Position numbers and translations under genes: made by a program. Shown piece by piece: positions 29,827-38,145 of a stretch of 64,000 bases of DNA (the stretch's first letter is position 1; every line of letters begins with the position of its first letter). Where the stretch lies: contig JAJFBJ010000001.1 in NCBI GenBank assembly GCA_020697375.1, forward strand, positions 1-64,000. Direction: 5' to 3'. A model generated the notes under the pieces. It had not been told where the DNA came from, did not search any database, and was given only the letters and a program-made list of their open reading frames with translations. The DNA comes from Nitrospira sp. Its GTDB lineage: Bacteria > Nitrospirota > Nitrospiria > Nitrospirales > Nitrospiraceae.

Positions 29827-30713
29827 TTAATGTGTGTCAGGGGGCATGGAAAATCTCCGGTCTGCCCTCTCTTCGGCGAGCGTTACGGATTGTCGAGGGA
29901 ACAAGACCGCATGCGTCGCCACGGCATGCAAGGCGATAGCTGTTCCGACATGATAAATGCTTGAGGACGGTTCGCTGCTGTGCAGGATTTGTCCTGATGG
30001 GAGTTGAATGGTATGGACATTTTCCGTCTCCTTGAATGCCTTCTCAGAATCCGGGCATTCGCTCCCTTGGCGGAAATGATACCAATGACGTCCGGGCGAA
30101 TCATCACCACCACCATGGTGCCCGCGGGAAAATCCTGAATATTGGGAAAGTCGCTGATTTCAGTGGTGACCAGGACGCGGGCGAGGACCACGCGTTGCTG
30201 TTGGCCGCCGGATAGCTCATGGGAATAACGCTGTTCGAGGCCAAGTAGTTCGATGAGCGTTAGGAGGTCATCGATTACGGCTTGCTGCTGGGCACGTGAC
30301 AGATGATTGATGCCGAAGGCGATATTGTCATTCACACGCAAATGCGGAAGCAAGGCGTACTCTTGAAAGACCATGCCGATGTAGCGTTGTTCCGGGGAAA
30401 CCATGCTGCCCTTCGAAGAAACGAGTTGACCCGAGATCACAATGCTACCGGCTATCACACGTTCGAAACCGGCGGTGGCGCGAAGGATGGTCGTCTTGCC
30501 GCATCCGGATGGTCCCAGCAGGCAGAGGAGTTCTCCCTCTTGTGCAGAAAATGTAAGATGTTCAATGGCTGGCCTGTTGGACTCGTAGACGCAGGAGGCT
30601 GAATGCAGCGCCAGTACAGGAGGCAGCACGGCCAAGGCGCTTGCGCCATCGCGGGCTGCGGATGGAACCGGGTCTACTCGCCCGTTATCTTGCGGTTCGT
30701 TCGTGACATTCAT
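29827..30713 (-). pseudogene. Broken FbpC-type iron(III) ABC transporter ATPase
   Basis: The open part (to 29883) has Walker A GPSGCGKTT, Q-loop FQEYALLPHLRVNDN and signature [13 protein letters not shown], typical of Fe(III)/putrescine-type importers. Directly after the signature the text jumps to EISDFPNIQDFPAGTMVVVMIRPDVIG, which belongs to the C-terminal TOBE-like domain. Walker B, D-loop and H-loop are thus missing through an in-frame internal deletion. A second lesion near 30040 shifts the frame, and the matching tail (ENVHTIQLPSGQILHSSE onward) continues in another frame to TAA at 29827. The gene cannot make a working ATPase. Confidence 0.85.
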
Positions 30714-31130
30714 CAGATAGTCTCTTGATGACGTCCACTCCAATCCTTGGACACGAGCAGCATCAAAGCCGGCAGGCTCAGTAGAACGATCAGTAAGGCG
30801 GATGGTGCTGCGAGTTGGTAATATTCCTCGCCGGCTTCGAGCCAGACCCAAATCGCCAGTGTATCAAATCCGATAGGCCGCAATAACAGGGTGGTGGGAA
30901 GTTCTTTCATCGGCTGCAGAAATACCAGGGCCCAAATCCGACATGACATACAGAATCACGAGAGCCACACCTGCGGCTATTGCGGGGCGAATGAACGGCA
31001 GAATCACTCGACGGAGAGTGACCCAGGGGAGGCGCCGCCCTACGCGCCACTTCTTCTAAAGGAAACATTGAGATTCAGGAGCGCGCCTCGAGTCAGCAAA
31101 TAGACAAAGGGAAAGGTCCTGTCTCCACAG
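30713..31130 (-). pseudogene. Broken FbpB-type iron(III) ABC permease remnant
   Basis: Only the C-terminal part of a binding-protein-dependent permease remains, in at least three frames. Pieces read from the right are VYLLTRGALLNLNVSFR, EEVARRAAPPLGHSP, RRVILPFIRPAIAAGVALV (the EAA-type coupling region), and LQPMKELPTTLLLRPIGFDT followed by the last membrane helix. The final piece still abuts the ATPase start as in an intact operon. Frameshifts near 30940 and 31030 and the absence of the N-terminal half and of a binding-protein gene mark it as decayed. Confidence 0.85.
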
Positions 31131-31204
31131 CTCGGAGCAGCCAAGGCGCCCTGTCTTAAATTGATAACCTGTATCAACAGAGTACCGGAGCCAAAAGCGG
31201 TCCG

Positions 31205-31633
31205 TCAATGGCGGCAACGAGAGCAGAGCCCGTACAGTTCAAGCCGGTGGGTTTGGATCACGAAGCCATTTTTAGTCGCTACCTCTTCCTGCAACCGTTC
31301 GATCTCGCAATTCTCGAATTCCACAATGGTGCCGCACCCGGTGCAGATCAGGTGGTCGTGGTGGCCTTTGTGAGAAATGTTGTCGTACTGCGTCTGCGAG
31401 CCGAAATGCCTTGCCTGGGCGATACCGGCTTCGCAGAATAGGTTCAATGTGCGGTAAATCGTGGCCAAACCAAGATGCGGATCCTTCTTGGCAAGTTGAT
31501 GATACATGGCCTCAGCCGTGATGTGTTCCTGTCGGAGAAAGGCTGTCAGGATCAGCTCCCGTTGACGGGTCAGCTTGAGCTGATGCGTCGCCAGGTGCTG
31601 GCGAAGTACTTCCATTTCCTTGATGCCTTTATT
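31205..31633 (-). CDS. fur: Ferric uptake regulator family protein
   Basis: A 142-residue metal-dependent repressor. The N-terminal winged helix includes LTRQRELILTAFLRQEHITAEAM and the recognition helix LGLATIYRTLNLF near residues 53-65. The C-terminal metal/dimer domain has HKGHHDHLICTGCGTIVEF, and the structural zinc pair is completed by CSRCRH at the end. Met at 31633 is preferred by family length; 31666 and 31612 are in-frame alternatives, and no start has a strong ribosome site. Position beside bacterioferritin, ExbBD and a broken iron importer supports an iron rather than zinc or peroxide role, but Fur, Zur and PerR cannot be separated with certainty. Confidence 0.9.
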   Translation of the reverse strand, partial: NKGIKEMEVLRQHLATHQLKLTRQRELILTAFLRQEHITAEAMYHQLAKKDPHLGLATIYRTLNLFCEAGIAQARHFGSQTQYDNISHKGHHDHLICTGCGTIVEFENCEIERLQEEVATKNGFVIQTHRLELYGLCSRCRH

Positions 31634-31725
31634 CATGGCGCATGGATCGGTTTGAAAGAGGCTCATTAAAGACGAAAGTGCCTCAATGGGTCAAGAGGGT
31701 GTGCAGAGTGACGGACGGTCGTCGA

Positions 31726-31754
31726 TTGACGAATAGAACGGCGCTGTCTATATT
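31726..31754 (+). promoter_or_regulatory. Promoter of the Panacea-like gene
   Basis: TTGACG (31726-31731) and TATATT (31749-31754) have 17-base spacing. The predicted transcription start near 31761 lies inside a longer open frame that begins at 31642, which shows that translation must begin downstream, at 31783 or 31792. Confidence 0.7.
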
Positions 31755-31782
31755 CCTATCGGATTGCAGCCTATACAAGGAG

Positions 31783-32355
31783 ATGGAGGACGTGCGGAAG
31801 CCTCAAGAAATGACGGTTGATCGTGCCTTGCTGCTCTATGTGCTGGCACTCGCCGAGCCATATGGACTGTTGAGCGATGTCAAGCTTCAACAGCTGTGCT
31901 TTTTGTGCGAGCTTCAGATGTTCGGGAAGGGCCTCAAGGGGTTTCACTTCGAATTTTTTCGCTTTGCCTATGGAGCCTTCAGCAAAGACCTCGACAATGA
32001 TTTGACCTCCCTTCGGCGGAAGGACCGGATTGAGAATTTTAGTCTTTCCGATCAGGCGCGGGACGATGTCGTTCCTCTGTTGATGAAAGGAATAGAAGGG
32101 AACGACACCAATGAGAAGGTGCGGGATATCATGCAGGCGGTCATTGCCGCGTACGGCCCTCAGGACGTGACAGCTATCACGCATTCCGTCGAATCGGTCG
32201 AACTTAGCACACCGCAACAGCCGGAATTCAAAATTCCGATCCGTGACATCGTGTTTCATACGACGCTATTAGTTCCGGCCAGGATTGAAGTCACGGATGA
32301 ATTTACCTTGCCGGCCAGCCAGTCAGGCAAGTTGAATATTGCCATGGGATATTAA
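31783..32355 (+). CDS. Panacea (DUF4065/SocA)-like protein
   Basis: A 190-residue soluble protein. Residues about 12-90 resemble the Panacea antitoxin domain: LLLYVLALAEPYGLLSDVKL, QLCFLCELQMFGKGLKGFHF and FFRFAYGAFSKDLDNDLTSL correspond to the family pattern of a helix that finds a partner, then a F.....GP/AFS region. The C-terminal part (GPQDVTAITHSVESVEL onward) is not recognised. ATG 31783 follows AAGGAG directly and GTG 31792 has better spacing to it; either may be used. The neighbour fur is divergent and no toxin-like gene is adjacent, so a toxin-antitoxin role is unproven. Confidence 0.65.
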   Translation: MEDVRKPQEMTVDRALLLYVLALAEPYGLLSDVKLQQLCFLCELQMFGKGLKGFHFEFFRFAYGAFSKDLDNDLTSLRRKDRIENFSLSDQARDDVVPLLMKGIEGNDTNEKVRDIMQAVIAAYGPQDVTAITHSVESVELSTPQQPEFKIPIRDIVFHTTLLVPARIEVTDEFTLPASQSGKLNIAMGY

Positions 32356-32390
32356 TTGGAAGGGGCTGTCGCCGGATCCGCCGCCGGAAT

Positions 32391-32666
32391 CTATCGCAGT
32401 TCAAGAAATCCTTCCAGTAAGGCGCTTCGAAGAAGTTGCGCCACATTCGTCACGCCGAACTTTCGCATGATCATGGCCCGGTGCGCTTCGACTGTGCGGA
32501 CACTGATCGTCAATTCGTCGGCAATGTCCTGATTTTGGGCACCCATCCATACGCGATTGAGAACCATTTGCTCCCGCTTGGTCAATTCGACCGGCCGCTC
32601 ATTGTGCGAAAGGGCGGATCTCTGCACCTTGTGCACGTGTTTAGTGGAACGGTAGGATTTCGGCAT
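32391..32666 (-). CDS. Stand-alone LuxR/NarL-type helix-turn-helix regulator (paralogue 1)
   Basis: A 91-residue protein made of a basic N-terminal tail and one GerE-type HTH: LTKREQMVLNRVWMGAQNQD, IADELTISVRTVEAHRAMIM and VAQLLRSALLEGFLELR. No receiver or sensor domain precedes it. It is closely similar to the protein at 38146-38466 across the whole HTH (shared VW.G, T.EAHRA, AQLL..AL.EG.L), so the two are paralogues. The target is unknown; it probably acts as a dimer on DNA. Confidence 0.85.
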   Translation of the reverse strand: MPKSYRSTKHVHKVQRSALSHNERPVELTKREQMVLNRVWMGAQNQDIADELTISVRTVEAHRAMIMRKFGVTNVAQLLRSALLEGFLELR

Positions 32667-32861
32667 GTGTTTGGAATCCGGGAGCTAACGAACCGAGGCT
32701 TGCTGAACCTTCGGACGCGAGCCATGTTATCAAACAGTGCAATCTTCTCGTATCAGATGAAGGCTCGTTCTTGTGTAAGGTCTTCACTTACAGTGTTCTA
32801 CCCGGGGGAATGTGGCCTATTCCGGTGGAGAGGAAGGCATGCTTTCCTCTCACGGCCCGGA

Positions 32862-33488
32862 TTAGTCCGTGAGCCGGGCATCGATGGCATGGCGGATGAG
32901 ATCGGCTGTCGTGCGCAACCGCAACTTGTCGAGAAGGCGGCTGCGATAGGTACTGACGGTTTTAGCGCTGAGACCCAGTCGATCCGCGATATCTACCAGG
33001 GTATGGCCGGCGGCGATCAGACGAATGATCTGTAATTCGCGGTCCGAAAGCATGCCGGGGGAATTCACACCTGGTTTGGCGAGTTCTTGCGCAAGTTGTT
33101 CGCCGAGCGCCAAGCTGACGAATGTGCCGCCGGACAACACCTTCTCCACGGCGGTAGTCAGCTCCTCCGGAGCACTCGCTTTAGCGACGTAGCCCGCTGC
33201 TCCCGCTTTGATCGCTCGTGTGGCATATTGCGTTTCAGGATAAAAGCTCAATACAAGAACCGGAAGCTTCGGGCGAATGACTTTCAACTCTTTGAGGACA
33301 TCAAGTCCGTGCCGGTCGGGAAGGTTCAGGTCGAGAATCACCAGATCCCAGTGCCTGGTATGGAGGGCCTGATGGAGACCGGCGGCCGAGCCGGCTTCCC
33401 CGAACAGCGGAGCTGGAAGGCCTTCAGCCAACACTTGGCGGAGTCCGCGGCGGACAATCGCATGGTCGTCGACGATGAGGATGTTCAT
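32862..33488 (-). CDS. NarL/FixJ-family response regulator
   Basis: A 208-residue two-domain regulator. The receiver opens MNILIVDDHAIVRRGLRQVL with the acidic pair Asp7/Asp8 and has the phospho-acceptor in DLVILDLNLPDRHG near residue 55. The switch lysine is in VAKASAPEEL near residue 106. The C-terminal LuxR HTH has LSDRELQIIRLIAAGHTLVD and LGLSAKTVSTYRSRLLDKL. ATG 33488 is chosen because the domain begins there. It overlaps the stop of a tiny upstream gene by ATGA. No histidine kinase is adjacent. Confidence 0.92.
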   Translation of the reverse strand: MNILIVDDHAIVRRGLRQVLAEGLPAPLFGEAGSAAGLHQALHTRHWDLVILDLNLPDRHGLDVLKELKVIRPKLPVLVLSFYPETQYATRAIKAGAAGYVAKASAPEELTTAVEKVLSGGTFVSLALGEQLAQELAKPGVNSPGMLSDRELQIIRLIAAGHTLVDIADRLGLSAKTVSTYRSRLLDKLRLRTTADLIRHAIDARLTD

Positions 33489-33655
33489 GCCCGCACCTTT
33501 GCTTCGGGGACAGCGGGCATTGTCTGTGAAATGGTCTTGACAGCGGTCGCCGCGCCTATGCATCCGGTCAGGAGCGTAAATAGTCCTTTCAATAGTGTCA
33601 CCTGGAGTTCAATTCTAGAACCGATTCTGTGGCGCATTTCGTACGCGATGTTCAT
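33485..33655 (-). CDS. Possible tiny membrane protein coupled to the response regulator
   Basis: A 56-residue frame beginning MNIAYEMRHRIGSRIELQVT and holding one hydrophobic segment (LLKGLFTLLTGCIGAATAV, about residues 22-40). Its stop overlaps the response-regulator start as ATGA, which is typical of translational coupling and is the main support. No clear ribosome site precedes the ATG at 33655, and the frame extends to 33736. No family is recognised. Confidence 0.4.
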   Translation of the reverse strand: MNIAYEMRHRIGSRIELQVTLLKGLFTLLTGCIGAATAVKTISQTMPAVPEAKVRA

Positions 33656-33674
33656 GGCCGTTGGGAGCGAGAGG

Positions 33675-34061
33675 CTATGCAGGTTTCGGGAGAACGAACG
33701 CCGCCTGAATGACCTGTAAGAAAGAGCCGGTTTCAAACGGCTCGATCAGACAATGCTCAATCTGAAGCTCGTGCACGACGCGTTGGAATTTATTCCCTTC
33801 CAGAGGTGGATTGTGGAGCGCGACGGTAACGATGAGGCGAACAGCGGGAAAGGCCTGCCTGAGCTCCAACAGACCTTCCGGTCCTTGATCGTCGTCAGCC
33901 GCCAAACGTGCAATAACCAGATCGATCGGGAATGAAGGGGATTGATCGAGGGCTGCTCTTCGGTCGGCACTGTGCCGGATCACGTGTTCCATGCCAGGCA
34001 GGGCAAGCTTGATGAGCCGCTTCAGGTTCTGGTCGGCATTGATGACGAGTATGTTCGCCAT
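33675..34061 (-). CDS. Degenerate receiver-domain protein
   Basis: A 128-residue single domain with the receiver fold pattern: MANILVINADQNLKRLIKLAL, then PIDLVIARLAADDDQGPEGLLELRQ, RLIVTVA and a final helix. The acidic pair of strand 1 is reduced to Asn/Ala-Asp (INAD), and the phospho-acceptor position after DLVI is Ala/Arg rather than Asp. It is therefore unlikely to accept phosphate and may act as a protein-binding module. It lies just upstream of the NarL-type regulator on the same strand and may be in its operon. Confidence 0.7.
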   Translation of the reverse strand: MANILVINADQNLKRLIKLALPGMEHVIRHSADRRAALDQSPSFPIDLVIARLAADDDQGPEGLLELRQAFPAVRLIVTVALHNPPLEGNKFQRVVHELQIEHCLIEPFETGSFLQVIQAAFVLPKPA

Positions 34062-34418
34062 GATCCTCGGAATCGCGGCCTCAGTCCATCATCAGGAAAA
34101 CATGCGTGCTATCGACGTGATCCGATAGAGTCCTGTCGGATACGGTTGCCGATCTTCTGTTAATCACACCATTCGGTTGCGGCTCGATCGGTTGATGGTG
34201 ATTGGTCGGCTGGTGTTGAACGCGACCGGGTGAGACCTTCAGACAACCTTCGTGCCTTATAACAGATGTGTCGATGAGGTAAGTAGAGCTGATCAGCTCT
34301 AGTGAAGCCAGGTCGTTTTCCTAGAGATGACAGGAGGGAACCAGGCAGTGGCGCTGTGCGCCGCATGACAACCGCACGGACTGTTCGCAGGGTTTATGAG
34401 AGAGAGGAGCCAGACTTG
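34062..34418. other. Intergenic region without a supportable gene
   Basis: The 357 bases between the degenerate receiver gene and the carboxypeptidase gene contain only short frames without ribosome sites. They presumably hold the promoter of the receiver gene on the minus strand, but I could not pick one out. Confidence 0.5.
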
Positions 34419-35951
34419 TCAGAGCCGGTATAGCTCTACATATTTTTGTTCAAGATAGCGAAGAAATGGTTCGGGAGTGACTCCAGTGCCGGTTACCCGC
34501 CTGGCCAGGTGGTCGGGAGTAAACATGCGCCCCCACCGATGGATTTTCTGTTCGAGCCATCGCCGAAGCGGCAGCAATTGGCCGGCCGCCATGTCGTCAT
34601 CCAATTGCGGCAGTTCCCGTTTCGCCTGCTCGAAGAATTGCACGGAGTACAGATTGCCCAAGGTATAGGTTGGAAAATATCCGAAGGCCCCCATCGACCA
34701 ATGCACGTCTTGGAGGACGCCCTCGGCATCGCGCTTCGGCGCAATACCCAGGTAGGCCTGCATCTTCTCATTCCATAAGCCGGGCAGATCGTCCGGCTTC
34801 GCCCGCCCCTCCACCAGAGCCTGTTCGATTTCGACGCGCAGCATGATGTGGAGATTGTAAGTCAATTCATCTGCTTCGACCCGGATCAGAGACGGCGTGG
34901 CCTTGTTGACGGCGGCGTAGAACTGTTCAAGGGATACGAGGCCCAATTGGTCTGGGAACGTGTGCTGCAACATTGGATAAAAACAACGCCAGAATGCCCG
35001 AGACCGGCCCACGCAGTTTTCCCATAGCCGGGACTGGCTCTCATGAAAGCCCAGCGACAGAGACTCGCCGAGGGGTGAACCGTAATAACGAGGGTCCAGC
35101 CCCTGATCGTAGAGACCATGTCCCCCTTCATGAATGCAACTGAAGAGACAGGAGGGCAGATCCTTCTCGAAGACCCTGGTCGTTACCCGGACATCGGAAG
35201 GGTGAAATGATGTCGTAAACGGATGGGCCGAAAGGTCGAGTCGGCCGCGCTCGAAATCGTAGCCCATGGCCGTGAGAACGAGTCTTCCGAACTCGAGCTG
35301 CCTGTTGTGGTCGAAGCTCTGATGGAGGCAACTGTCATCGATGGTTACCGTACTGCCCTGGACTCGTTCCAACAGCGGGATGAGACGGGCCCGTATCCGA
35401 GCGAACAACGGGGTGAGTTCCGCAACAGTGGCCCCCGGCTCGTAGGTATCCAACAGCGCGTCGTAGGGTGAATCCCGAAACCCTAAATATTGCGCTTCCT
35501 CACGTTTGAGGCCGAGCACTGTCTTAAGTGAAGGCAGAAATCGGACGAAGCGGTTATCCTCCCGTGCCATGACCCAAGCCTGTTGGGCGAGCGAGCATTC
35601 GCGGCTGAGACGAATGACGAATTCCGATGGAAGTTTCTTGGCGCGGCTGAAGTCCCGCCAAACTTCCCTCAAAAGTGCCCGAGACGGTTCATCCCAACAG
35701 TCACCGGAGGTCTCGGCGGCCTGTCCGGTGGAAGGATCAATCCAGCCGGCGAGCAGGGTTTCCACCTCAACGGATACGAGTCTCTCATGTGCAATGCCTT
35801 CCAGGGTGGCGATTTGTTCGGCTCGGGCCGCGCCTCCACCGGCGGGCATGTAGGTTTCTTGATCCCAGGACAGTACCGATGCGGCGCTGTGGACGCGCTG
35901 GATCTCCAGCAGCCTTGTAGTCAGCGGTTCCAACGTGGCCAATGTCTTCAC
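34419..35951 (-). CDS. M32-family metallocarboxypeptidase (Taq type)
   Basis: A 510-residue zinc exopeptidase that removes C-terminal residues from peptides. The zinc motif HExxH is HEGGH in CLFSCIHEGGHGLYDQG near residue 266, and the family-specific HESQSRLWENCVGRS with the third ligand region follows near residues 297-311. The all-helical architecture and length match carboxypeptidase Taq. There is no signal peptide, so it is cytosolic. The start is GTG at 35951 after GGAGAAGGAGC. It is divergent from the O-methyltransferase. Confidence 0.93.
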   Translation of the reverse strand: MKTLATLEPLTTRLLEIQRVHSAASVLSWDQETYMPAGGGAARAEQIATLEGIAHERLVSVEVETLLAGWIDPSTGQAAETSGDCWDEPSRALLREVWRDFSRAKKLPSEFVIRLSRECSLAQQAWVMAREDNRFVRFLPSLKTVLGLKREEAQYLGFRDSPYDALLDTYEPGATVAELTPLFARIRARLIPLLERVQGSTVTIDDSCLHQSFDHNRQLEFGRLVLTAMGYDFERGRLDLSAHPFTTSFHPSDVRVTTRVFEKDLPSCLFSCIHEGGHGLYDQGLDPRYYGSPLGESLSLGFHESQSRLWENCVGRSRAFWRCFYPMLQHTFPDQLGLVSLEQFYAAVNKATPSLIRVEADELTYNLHIMLRVEIEQALVEGRAKPDDLPGLWNEKMQAYLGIAPKRDAEGVLQDVHWSMGAFGYFPTYTLGNLYSVQFFEQAKRELPQLDDDMAAGQLLPLRRWLEQKIHRWGRMFTPDHLARRVTGTGVTPEPFLRYLEQKYVELYRL

Positions 35952-36035
35952 GTTCGCGCTCCTTCTCCGAGTAAGTCCGTGTTATGATCCGCGGCCAATG
36001 GGATTGTCGCATATCGCTTGCAGGGAGTGAAACCG

Positions 36036-36698
36036 ATGGCCGACCTGGTCTTGCCGAAAATCGACGCCTACGCCGCCGCCCATTCTTTGCCGGAATCCCG
36101 GGTTCGCCGCGCATTGCGCGAGGAAACGGAACGCACGATGGAATATGCCCGCATGCTCGTCGGTCCGCTCGAGGGAGCCTTCTTGCACATGATGACTCGT
36201 GTGGTCCAAGCCGAGCGAGTATTGGAAGTCGGCATGTTCACGGGATACAGCGCGCTTTGTTTTGCCGAGGCGCTGCCCGTGCAGGGGCGCGTGGTCACCT
36301 GCGAAGTGGATGAAGCATCTGCCGCCCTTGCCCGGCGGTTCTTTGCTCAATCGTCGCATGGTTCCAAAATTGAGGTTCGTATGGGCCCCGCCTTGGAGAC
36401 GATGGCCCGGTTGGCAGGGCCGTTCGATCTGATTTTTATCGACGCAGACAAACAAAACTATGTCAATTATTACCGTCGGGCGATGGAGCTGGTTTCTCCT
36501 CGTGGAGTCATCCTCATCGACAATGTCTTGTGGAACGGAGAGGTGCTGATCGACCCCGCGCCGGATGAACGAACCGCGGTGATACAGGAACTGAATCGAA
36601 TGGTCTCGTCCGACCCTCGCGTGACGGCGGTGCTGGCGACGATTCGAGACGGCCTTTGGGTGATCACGCCCATGTCGTTGTCGCAGGGGACGGCGTGA
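36036..36698 (+). CDS. Class I SAM-dependent O-methyltransferase (CCoAOMT-like)
   Basis: A 220-residue enzyme of the caffeoyl-CoA/catechol O-methyltransferase family. The SAM motif I is VLEVGMFTGYSALCFAEAL, then VVTCEVDEASAALARRFF, and the metal-binding DLIFIDADKQNYVNYYRRAM with VILIDNVLWNGEV completes the catalytic site. The start is ATG 36036 after AGGGAGTG; the frame extends to a TTG at 36018 that lies before this site. The substrate is unknown. The EamA exporter gene follows after about 50 bases on the same strand. Confidence 0.9.
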   Translation: MADLVLPKIDAYAAAHSLPESRVRRALREETERTMEYARMLVGPLEGAFLHMMTRVVQAERVLEVGMFTGYSALCFAEALPVQGRVVTCEVDEASAALARRFFAQSSHGSKIEVRMGPALETMARLAGPFDLIFIDADKQNYVNYYRRAMELVSPRGVILIDNVLWNGEVLIDPAPDERTAVIQELNRMVSSDPRVTAVLATIRDGLWVITPMSLSQGTA

Positions 36699-36747
36699 AC
36701 GATCTGCCGACAGAACCATCCTACGTCTCAATCGAGGCCGCTCGCGA

Positions 36748-37659
36748 ATGAAAAAGCCGACGACGTTCGCTGCCTATGCCGCTTTGACTACCTCGGCGCT
36801 GGTATGGGGCGGCTCCATTGTCGGGCAGAAACTGGCGTTGGGAACGTTTTCGGCTGTTGAAACCTCCGTTCTGCGCGCGGTCGGCGCACTGGCGATTTTG
36901 TTACCTCTCTGGTGGTGGACCGAAGGCGGCCGCACGGCCCTGACGTCGCGCGACCTCAAGCTCCTGTCGTTTTTGGGTCTTGGCGTGCTGGGAAACCATC
37001 TACTGACCCTGTTCGGACTTCGCTACATCGGCGCGTCGACCGCCGGAGTGATCATCGGCGCCGGTCCGGCTATTACGGCATTGCTCTCTTCTCTGCTCGT
37101 GCGCGACATTCCTTTTAAGGCGGTGGCCGCCGGCTGCGCGGTGTCCTTTGCGGGAGTGGTGCTTGTCTCCGGTGTGGGGGGGCAGGTTGTCGGTGGGTCC
37201 AACCCATGGTTTGGGGGCCTGCTCGTTCTGTTGGGGCTGGTGAGTTGGGCGCTATATTCAATCGGTGGCCGGGAAGTCATGAAGCGGCTTTCTCCGCTGA
37301 CCGTCAATTGGACGACGTTGCTGGTTTCTCTGCTATTGCAAATCCCGCTGCTCTGGACCGACGAAAAATTCCTGGTCACCGGGGCCGGTGCAGTGCCGAT
37401 CTCGGGATGGCTGGCGTTGCTATATCTCATTGTGTTCGCCACGGCGCTGGGGCAGCAGGCGTGGTTGTTTGGTGTAAAAGGAGTCGGTCCGGCCCGAGCC
37501 GGTATTTTCATCAATCTTATTCCGGTATCGGCACTACTGCTGTCCGCTGTGGTATTGGGTGAGACGATCGGTGCGCGGGAAGTGGCGGGGATTTTTCTGA
37601 TCCTTACCGGTGTCTGGCTGGTCGGATGGCAATCGGCGCGCTTCAGGCAGGTCGTCTAG
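36748..37659 (+). CDS. EamA-family (DMT) transporter
   Basis: A 303-residue membrane protein with ten predicted helices formed by two EamA repeats. The first repeat has ALVWGGSIVGQKLALG and GASTAGVIIGAGPAITALLS, the second GLVSWALYSIGGREVMKRLS and GPARAGIFINLIPVSALLLS. Such proteins usually export metabolites or amino acids; the substrate cannot be told. It follows the O-methyltransferase and may be co-transcribed with it. Confidence 0.88.
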   Translation: MKKPTTFAAYAALTTSALVWGGSIVGQKLALGTFSAVETSVLRAVGALAILLPLWWWTEGGRTALTSRDLKLLSFLGLGVLGNHLLTLFGLRYIGASTAGVIIGAGPAITALLSSLLVRDIPFKAVAAGCAVSFAGVVLVSGVGGQVVGGSNPWFGGLLVLLGLVSWALYSIGGREVMKRLSPLTVNWTTLLVSLLLQIPLLWTDEKFLVTGAGAVPISGWLALLYLIVFATALGQQAWLFGVKGVGPARAGIFINLIPVSALLLSAVVLGETIGAREVAGIFLILTGVWLVGWQSARFRQVV

Positions 37660-37991
37660 TAGAGCTGTCGCTCAACGCTTTTGGCACCACCATAACAGCC
37701 TGTGACAGACTGAGACTCGAAACGGCGAGAGCGTGAGGCTTTGCCTCGTTGGTCTTGTGTCCTCTCATCAATTCATCAAAGGGCGAAGTGAAGAGAATCG
37801 GTTGCTGTCTCATGGCAGGCAGATCGTCATTCAATTGGGGACTGTATAGGCATTGCGTTTTGACCGCGGCGAGGTACAGGGCGACATACTGGGCACAACA
37901 GTCATTGCCATTATTTTGACGCTTGCTTGCAAATGTCTAAGGCTATATCGCGCAAGTTCCCTATTTTCCAAGAAGCGTGGCGTCGCGACTG
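37660..37991. other. Intergenic region without a supportable gene
   Basis: Between the EamA gene and the HTH paralogue there is no frame with a ribosome site or domain pattern. A small hairpin-forming stretch near 37700-37760 (CTCGAAACGGCGAG and neighbours) may act in termination after the EamA gene. The remaining bases look unstructured. Confidence 0.45.
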
Positions 37992-38006
37992 TGGCACGAT
38001 ACTTGA
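37992..38006 (+). promoter_or_regulatory. Candidate sigma-54 promoter
   Basis: TGGCACGATACTTGA matches the -24/-12 consensus TGGCACGNNNNTTGC at all but the last position. It lies about 140 bases upstream of the HTH-only regulator at 38146. No enhancer-binding protein gene is in the window. Confidence 0.4.
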
Positions 38007-38145
38007 TGTCATGCATTCTATGAAGAAACTGCCTCTGTTTTAATATGTCGATTTTGACGGGCATCGAGGGATAGAGATAGGGTGCTGGTATTGAGTGAAC
38101 ATTGAACAGCAAATGTGCATGACCACGAATCAAGGGGAGATAATC

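Noticed and set aside
31642..31782. N-terminal extension of the Panacea-like gene
   Set aside because: A good promoter (31726-31754) lies within it, so this part cannot be in the message made from that promoter.
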